A stretch of DNA of 64,000 nucleotides. Source: Micromonospora pisi. GTDB lineage: Bacteria > Actinomycetota > Actinomycetes > Mycobacteriales > Micromonosporaceae. Shown here piece after piece: positions 60,137-64,000 of the stretch; the first letter of the stretch is position 1, and the number at the start of each line of letters is the position of its first letter. The stretch covers positions 5,890,001-5,954,000 of the forward strand of contig NZ_RBKT01000001.1 of the NCBI RefSeq assembly GCF_003633685.1. Reading direction: 5' to 3'. A model generated the notes under the pieces. The model did no database searches. It saw only the letters and a list, made by a program, of their open reading frames with translations, and had not been told where the DNA came from. The position numbers were made by a program, and so were the translations under genes.

Positions 60137-61255
60137 TCAGGACTGGTCGCCCCCGACCGGTGCGTCGAACAGGACGGAGTTCATCTCGACCAGCATGGAA
60201 CGGCCCTTGATCTCGGAGACGGCTTCGGGCCCGGCGATCCCCTCGATCCACGGGAGCTGCCCGGCCCCACCGTCGGGGCCGAGCGGGATGACGGCGACCG
60301 TCGGCCCTCGCCGGTACGACGTGATCTCGCCCTCGCCGGTGATCTCGGCGCGAAGGTTGGCGGCGAGCAGGTCCGCCTGTTGCATGGCCCGTCCGGCCAG
60401 GTTCGTGTCGGCGTCGGCGATGTCGCCGAGAGCGAAGATCCGTTCCTGACCGACCACCCGCAACTGGTCGTCGACCCGGAGGTAGCCCTGCTCGTCGCGG
60501 GTGTCGGCGAGCGTGCCCCGGAGGTAGTCGGTCTGGAGTCCGGTGCCGAAGCAGCGGTACCAGATGTCGGCGTCCAGCTCCTCACCGCCGATGGTGGTGA
60601 CCGACACCGGGGCGGTGGTGGCCGGGGTGACGCTGGGCAGATCACGTAGTGGACTGCCCAGCCTCAGCTCGACGCCGAGCTTGTCGAGCTGTCCGCGCAG
60701 TTCGTCGCGGAGCGCCTGCTCGTACGGTCCGGGCAGGATGTCGGGTCCGGCGTCGACGACTGTGACCTGCTTCTCCGGGAAGAACGACTTGATCTCACCG
60801 GCGAGTTCCAGGCCGGATGGCCCCGCGCCGACGACAAGCACCCGCCGCGCGTCCCGCAGTTCCTGGTGCGCGGCGCGGAACCTGGCCCGGGCGGTGGCGC
60901 CGCGCGCCTCGTCGCTCTTGGCGGGGAACGGGTAGGACGAGCCGGTGGCGAGGACCAGGTAGTCCGGCTCCAGGCGCTCGCCTCCGGCGAGCGTGACCTG
61001 CCGGCCGTCGACCGCCACGGCGCGGTCGTGCACGAACCGGCCGTGGCGCAGGAGCCGGTCGTACGGGAGGAAGATCCGGTCCACCCATTCGGGCTCGACC
61101 AGTGCCCGCCATGACGCCACGTTGTGCAGGAAGGCGTCGGAGGGATCGACGAGGGTCACGTCGGCGATGTCGTCGAGCCCCTTGGCGACCCTGACGCCAC
61201 CGAATCCGCCACCAATTACCGCCACCTTCGGACGTGGCCGGGTTATCTCCGTCAT
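60137..61255 (-). CDS. NAD(P)H-dependent FAD oxidoreductase (NDH-2/FSP1-like)
   Basis: 372 residues. FAD motif KVAVIGGGFGGVRVAKGL near 10-27, LVLATGSSYPFP, the NAD(P)H motif RVLVVGAGPSGLELAGEI near 140-157, and ERIFALGDIADADTNLAGRA, the second FAD-binding site. No C-terminal membrane anchor as in classical NDH-2; the layout is closer to AIFM2/FSP1-type quinone reductases. ATG 61255. It is divergent from an HxlR regulator with repeats in the shared region, so likely controlled by it, a common redox or quinone/aldehyde-responsive pairing. Confidence 0.88.
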   Translation of the reverse strand: MTEITRPRPKVAVIGGGFGGVRVAKGLDDIADVTLVDPSDAFLHNVASWRALVEPEWVDRIFLPYDRLLRHGRFVHDRAVAVDGRQVTLAGGERLEPDYLVLATGSSYPFPAKSDEARGATARARFRAAHQELRDARRVLVVGAGPSGLELAGEIKSFFPEKQVTVVDAGPDILPGPYEQALRDELRGQLDKLGVELRLGSPLRDLPSVTPATTAPVSVTTIGGEELDADIWYRCFGTGLQTDYLRGTLADTRDEQGYLRVDDQLRVVGQERIFALGDIADADTNLAGRAMQQADLLAANLRAEITGEGEITSYRRGPTVAVIPLGPDGGAGQLPWIEGIAGPEAVSEIKGRSMLVEMNSVLFDAPVGGDQS

Positions 61256-61317
61256 ACTTCGCTCTCACTTCTGTTCTCGATGTCGCATCTGCTCTCGTGG
61301 TTACACCTGATTTAGAT

Positions 61318-61375
61318 GCAACGGTCGCAACACTAGCAACTTCGAAAAGACGAGCGCCAACGGATCTGCTAGCTT
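61318..61375. promoter_or_regulatory. Direct repeats and promoter between flavoprotein and HxlR genes
   Basis: GCAAC occurs at 61318, 61327 and 61336, exactly 9 bp apart, in an AT-richer island. TAGCTT at 61370-61375 fits a -10 element and would start transcription at the ATG of the HxlR gene (61382), i.e. a leaderless mRNA; no Shine-Dalgarno at a usable distance is present. Confidence 0.5.
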
Positions 61376-61381
61376 GGGGAT

Positions 61382-61732
61382 ATGACCCGACCCGTCCGCA
61401 AGGCAACCGAGGAGTGCGCACGCGCGGACGCCTCGCTGTCGCGGGCCTTCGGTGTGCTCGGCAAGCGGTGGAGCGGTGTGGTCGTCGGCGTCCTGGGGAC
61501 CGGGCCAGCCGGCTTCCGGGAACTCGCCCGGGCGGTGGAGGGTGTCAGCGACTCGGTGCTTTCCGACCGGTTGTCCGAGCTGACCGAGGTGGGGGTCATC
61601 ACCCGCACGGTCGACCCCGGCCCGCCGGTCTCGGTCTCCTACGAACTCACCGCCGCCGGACAGGCACTGATTCCGGCCCTGCGGCAGATCGCCCGCTGGG
61701 CCGAGGAGCACCTGCCCGCCGGGTCGAACTGA
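61382..61732 (+). CDS. HxlR-family transcriptional regulator
   Basis: 116-residue winged-helix protein. CARADASLSRAFGVLGKRWSG carries the N-terminal Cys and the KW motif of the family (here KRW). FRELARAVEGVSDSVLSDRL is the recognition helix region, and the wing is VITRTVDPGPPVSVSYELT. The N-terminal Cys is the redox/electrophile sensor in characterised members. ATG 61382, probably leaderless. Confidence 0.92.
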   Translation: MTRPVRKATEECARADASLSRAFGVLGKRWSGVVVGVLGTGPAGFRELARAVEGVSDSVLSDRLSELTEVGVITRTVDPGPPVSVSYELTAAGQALIPALRQIARWAEEHLPAGSN

Positions 61733-61826
61733 CCCCCTGTGCTCCGCTGCCGGCCAAGGCCGTCGACCCCGATCACGTGACCGATCGCGCCAGCTCCGCG
61801 CGAGCTAGGCTCGCTGCGTCCAAGGC

Positions 61827-61883
61827 GTTAGGAAGGGCCCCTTCCTCTACCAGATGAGTTAACAAGGGGCCCCTCCTTACCAG
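61827..61883. repeat. Two-copy palindromic GGGGCCCC repeat upstream of pirin gene
   Basis: Copy 1 (61827-61853) and copy 2 (61858-61883) are imperfect direct repeats of about 26 bp, both beginning GTTA, centred on AAGGG(G)CCCCT and ending TACCAG. Each centre is a palindrome (AGGAAGG/CCTTCCT 61830-61846; AGGGGCCCCT 61865-61874). Copy 2 ends 11 bp before the pirin start. Confidence 0.75.
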
Positions 61884-61894
61884 CGGGAGGGCTT

Positions 61895-62866
61895 GTGAGT
61901 ACGACCGAGGCGGAGCCCGACTTCACCACCTGCGAGTCCGGCCCGGAGGGGCTGCAGATCCTGGAGCCACGCGAGGTTCCGCTCGGCGGGTTGCGGGCCC
62001 TGAACGTACGGCGGACCCTGCCGCAGCGCGCCAGGTCGCTCATCGGCGCCTGGTGCTTCGTCGACCACTACGGCCCGGACCAGGTGGAGAGCACCGGCGG
62101 CATGGTGGTCAACGGTCACCCGCACACCGGTCTACAGACCGTGAGCTGGCTCTTCGACGGAGAGATCGAGCACCGGGACACGGTCGGCTCGGTCCGGACC
62201 GTCCGCCCCGGCGAGGTGAACCTGATGACCGCCGGTCGCGGCATCGCCCACTCGGAGATCTCGACCCCTGACACCACGGTCCTACGGGGTGCGCAGCTCT
62301 GGATCGCGCTGCCGGACGGCGAGCGCCACACCGCGCCCCGCTTCGAGCACTACGCCCCGGAACCGTTCCGGATCGAAGGGGCCCGGGTGAGCGTCTTCAT
62401 CGGCACCCTGATGGGCGCGACCTCGCCGGTGCGTACGGCAACCCGACTGGTCGGAGCGGAGGTGCGGCTGGAACCGGCGGCCACCGTGACGATCGAGGTG
62501 GACCCCACGTTCGAGCACGGCATCCTGGTCGACGACGGCCGGATCACCGTCGCCGGTGCCGGCGTCGGCCAGTCGGAACTGCTCTTCGTCCCGCTCGGGC
62601 CGCGTACGCTGACCATCACCGCAGGGCAGGGACCGGCCCGCATCCTGCTGCTCGGCGGAGAACCGCTGGGCGAGCGGATCATCATGTGGTGGAACTTCAT
62701 CGGGCGTACGCACGAGGAGATCGTCGAGTACCGGGATCGGTGGCAGGCGCAGGCATTCGGTGGCGGTGACGGCGGTGGCTCGCCGTACGGCACACTGCCC
62801 GAGGACTGGCAGCACCTCATTCCCGCCCCGCCGCTGCCGAACGGCCGACTGAAACTGCGCTCCTGA
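61895..62866 (+). CDS. Pirin family protein
   Basis: 323-residue bicupin. Metal-binding residues are intact: His-x-His in VNGHPHTGLQTVSW, and His and Glu in GRGIAHSEIS. The second cupin holds the LLLGGEPLGERIIMWWNF block typical of pirins. Bacterial pirins act as quercetin dioxygenases or redox-linked modulators of central metabolism; which applies cannot be told. A C-terminal Gly/Pro segment is normal. GTG 61895 follows GGGAGGG. Confidence 0.93.
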   Translation: MSTTEAEPDFTTCESGPEGLQILEPREVPLGGLRALNVRRTLPQRARSLIGAWCFVDHYGPDQVESTGGMVVNGHPHTGLQTVSWLFDGEIEHRDTVGSVRTVRPGEVNLMTAGRGIAHSEISTPDTTVLRGAQLWIALPDGERHTAPRFEHYAPEPFRIEGARVSVFIGTLMGATSPVRTATRLVGAEVRLEPAATVTIEVDPTFEHGILVDDGRITVAGAGVGQSELLFVPLGPRTLTITAGQGPARILLLGGEPLGERIIMWWNFIGRTHEEIVEYRDRWQAQAFGGGDGGGSPYGTLPEDWQHLIPAPPLPNGRLKLRS

Positions 62867-62907
62867 ACCGGTTGGCCCCGTACCTCACAGTTGGAGACGA
62901 GACTGTC

Positions 62908-63255
62908 ATGACGAACCCTTCCGCGACGGACTCGTCCGCCGACCCGATCGTCGAGCTGGACGCGCGGCGCCACCGGTACACCATCACGGTCGCGAGTCAG
63001 GTCGCCGGATTCACCCAGTTCTTCGACCACGACCGGCAGCGTGTCTTCTTCCACACGGAGATCGGCAAGGAGTACGGCGGCCACGGGCTCGGCACCCGGC
63101 TCGTCGCCGAAGCGCTCGACGACGTACGGGCGGCCGGTCTGCGGGTCGTCCCGATCTGCCCGTTCGTGAAGTCGTACCTGGACCGCCACCCCGAGTACGG
63201 CGACCTGGTCGACCCGGTCACCCCCGACCTGCTCGCCCGCGTGAGCGGCGCGTAG
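62908..63255 (+). CDS. Small GNAT (YjdJ/CG-type) N-acetyltransferase
   Basis: 115 residues. VFFHTEIGKEYGGHGLGTRL is the acetyl-CoA-binding strand-loop (Q/RxxGxG/A as YGGHGLG), followed by EALDDVRAAGLRVVPICPF and VKSYLDRHPEY, the hallmark end of the minimal GNAT family with the conserved Cys. ATG 62908 with GGAGA upstream. 41 bp after pirin, so probably co-transcribed. Substrate unknown. Confidence 0.9.
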   Translation: MTNPSATDSSADPIVELDARRHRYTITVASQVAGFTQFFDHDRQRVFFHTEIGKEYGGHGLGTRLVAEALDDVRAAGLRVVPICPFVKSYLDRHPEYGDLVDPVTPDLLARVSGA

Positions 63256-63301
63256 CCAGGTAGGCGACAGCCGTTCGCGGCCCCGCCGCGCGGGTCGGTG
63301 G

Positions 63302-64000
63302 TCAGCCCCGTGCCGCCCGCTGGAGCAGTTCCCGGAGCAGGTCGACGACCTCGTCCGGGGTGAACTCCATCGCGTTCTCGGCCACGCTGATCTCGAAGCT
63401 GCACCGGGTCGGGTCCGGGGCCGAGCGGATCCGGGCGAAGAGCTGGGTTCCGGTCTCGGCCAGCAGCGCGGCGCCGGCCCGCTCGACCGCCGCCGGGCCG
63501 GCCGGCAGGTGCACGTGGAAGAGCGGGGTCTGCGGCGGGTTCGGCCAGGCCAGCGCCGTCCCGTCGGCGTTGATCGCGGTCGCGAGCGCGATCGCGTGGT
63601 CGCGGTAGGCCGGCATTCGGGGCAGTAGTTCGTCAAGTCCGGCGAGCGCCGCCAGGGCGAGTGGCCACGCGTCGTGGATCGCGCCGCCGAGGCGGCTCCG
63701 CCACACCCGGGCCGTGTCGATGGTCGCGGTGTCGGCGGCGAGGACAGCCCCGCGTACGCCATGAAGCGCCTTGTAGAGCGAGACGTAGACCGTGTCGAAG
63801 AGGCCGGCGATCTCGTCGAACGGGCGGCGGTAGTACGTCTGCGCCTCCCAGATCCGGGCGCCGTCCAGGTGTGCCGCCGCCCCGTTCGCGCGTACGGCGG
63901 CGACCTGCTCGCGCAGATCGTCCCACTCGGGCAACTGGCCGCCGATGTCGCGCTGCGGCAGTTCCCACACCACGGCGGCGAGCGGCTCGCCGACCTCGGC
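63302..64000 (-). CDS. Threonine aldolase / beta-eliminating lyase family PLP enzyme (5' end outside window)
   Basis: The frame is open to the window edge, so the first third, including the N-terminal PLP phosphate loop, is missing. Visible: ELPQRDIGGQLPEWDDL, cofactor Asp in AAAHLDGARIWEA, the Schiff-base Lys in VYVSLYKALHGVRGAVL, and a C-terminal small domain. These fit the low-specificity L-threonine aldolase family, which splits threonine into glycine and acetaldehyde. It converges on the GNAT gene across 46 bp. Confidence 0.88.
   Translation of the reverse strand, partial: AEVGEPLAAVVWELPQRDIGGQLPEWDDLREQVAAVRANGAAAHLDGARIWEAQTYYRRPFDEIAGLFDTVYVSLYKALHGVRGAVLAADTATIDTARVWRSRLGGAIHDAWPLALAALAGLDELLPRMPAYRDHAIALATAINADGTALAWPNPPQTPLFHVHLPAGPAAVERAGAALLAETGTQLFARIRSAPDPTRCSFEISVAENAMEFTPDEVVDLLRELLQRAARG

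Overview
The window is a very GC-rich actinobacterial chromosome segment, most likely from the family Micromonosporaceae (Micromonospora or a close relative). Grounds for this are the third-position GC bias with open antisense frames almost everywhere, frequent GTG starts, ATGA/GTGA start-stop overlaps, an actinobacterial-type PII operon with a tandem GlnR-like box, and a housekeeping order characteristic of actinobacteria: recG, rsmD-coaD, a DivIVA/SepIVA-like gene, DUF177, rpmF-plsX-rnc, mutM, smc, ftsY, amtB-glnB-glnD, ffh, rpsP-khpA-rimM-trmD-rplS, lepB, rnhB, DUF2469, then comM-dprA. No rRNA, tRNA, CRISPR array, IS element or prophage was found.

Layout. 0-3.6 kb: the 3' end of recG, then two tandem paralogous LPXTG wall-anchored proteins (minus strand) with matching promoters and terminators. 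3.7-9.4 kb: rsmD, coaD, the SepIVA-like gene, DUF177, rpmF, plsX, rnc, mutM (plus strand). 9.4-13 kb (minus): an ECF sigma factor with its membrane partner, a GH114-type lipoprotein and a CAP-domain protein. 13.3-18.2 kb: a single-gene small coiled-coil unit, smc and a HAD hydrolase. 18.2-21 kb: a MarR-controlled DHA2 drug exporter with a universal stress protein. 21.2-26 kb: a membrane-anchored histidine-rich protein, a PhoD-like phosphatase, ftsY and an APH-fold kinase. 26-32 kb: the nitrogen operon amtB-glnB-glnD behind a GlnR-like box, then ffh. 32-35.5 kb: an amidohydrolase, prolyl-tRNA synthetase and a DUF402 protein. 35.5-43.3 kb is the most unusual part: an unknown 188-residue protein, a 1235-residue cytoplasm-start PKD protein whose N-terminal half looks TULIP/P47-like, a 22-codon leader ORF, a polyprenyl diphosphate synthase, and a geranylgeranyl-reductase fused to a second synthase-like domain that has lost its Asp-rich motifs.

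43.5-49.5 kb: the ribosome/tRNA-modification operon rpsP to rplS, two signal peptidases, Nudix, rnhB and DUF2469. 49.6-54.6 kb: a sulfite-oxidase-like enzyme, an M23 peptidase-like protein, a class V aminotransferase, a XerC-type recombinase and an unknown membrane protein. 54.9-58.8 kb: an endonuclease/exonuclease/phosphatase protein and dprA-comM, without the expected yraN. 59-64 kb: a second ECF sigma with a four-helix membrane protein, an NDH-2/FSP1-like flavoprotein divergent from an HxlR regulator, a pirin, a small GNAT and a truncated threonine-aldolase-like gene.

Functional groups: ffh and ftsY are the two GTPases of co-translational targeting, and the two LepB peptidases process what is exported. 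GlnB is flanked by its transporter AmtB and its modifier GlnD. The two prenyl genes plausibly make and partly saturate a menaquinone side chain. Several small-scale signals (paired promoters, operators, coupling mini-ORFs, attenuator-like hairpins, short repeats) are listed separately.
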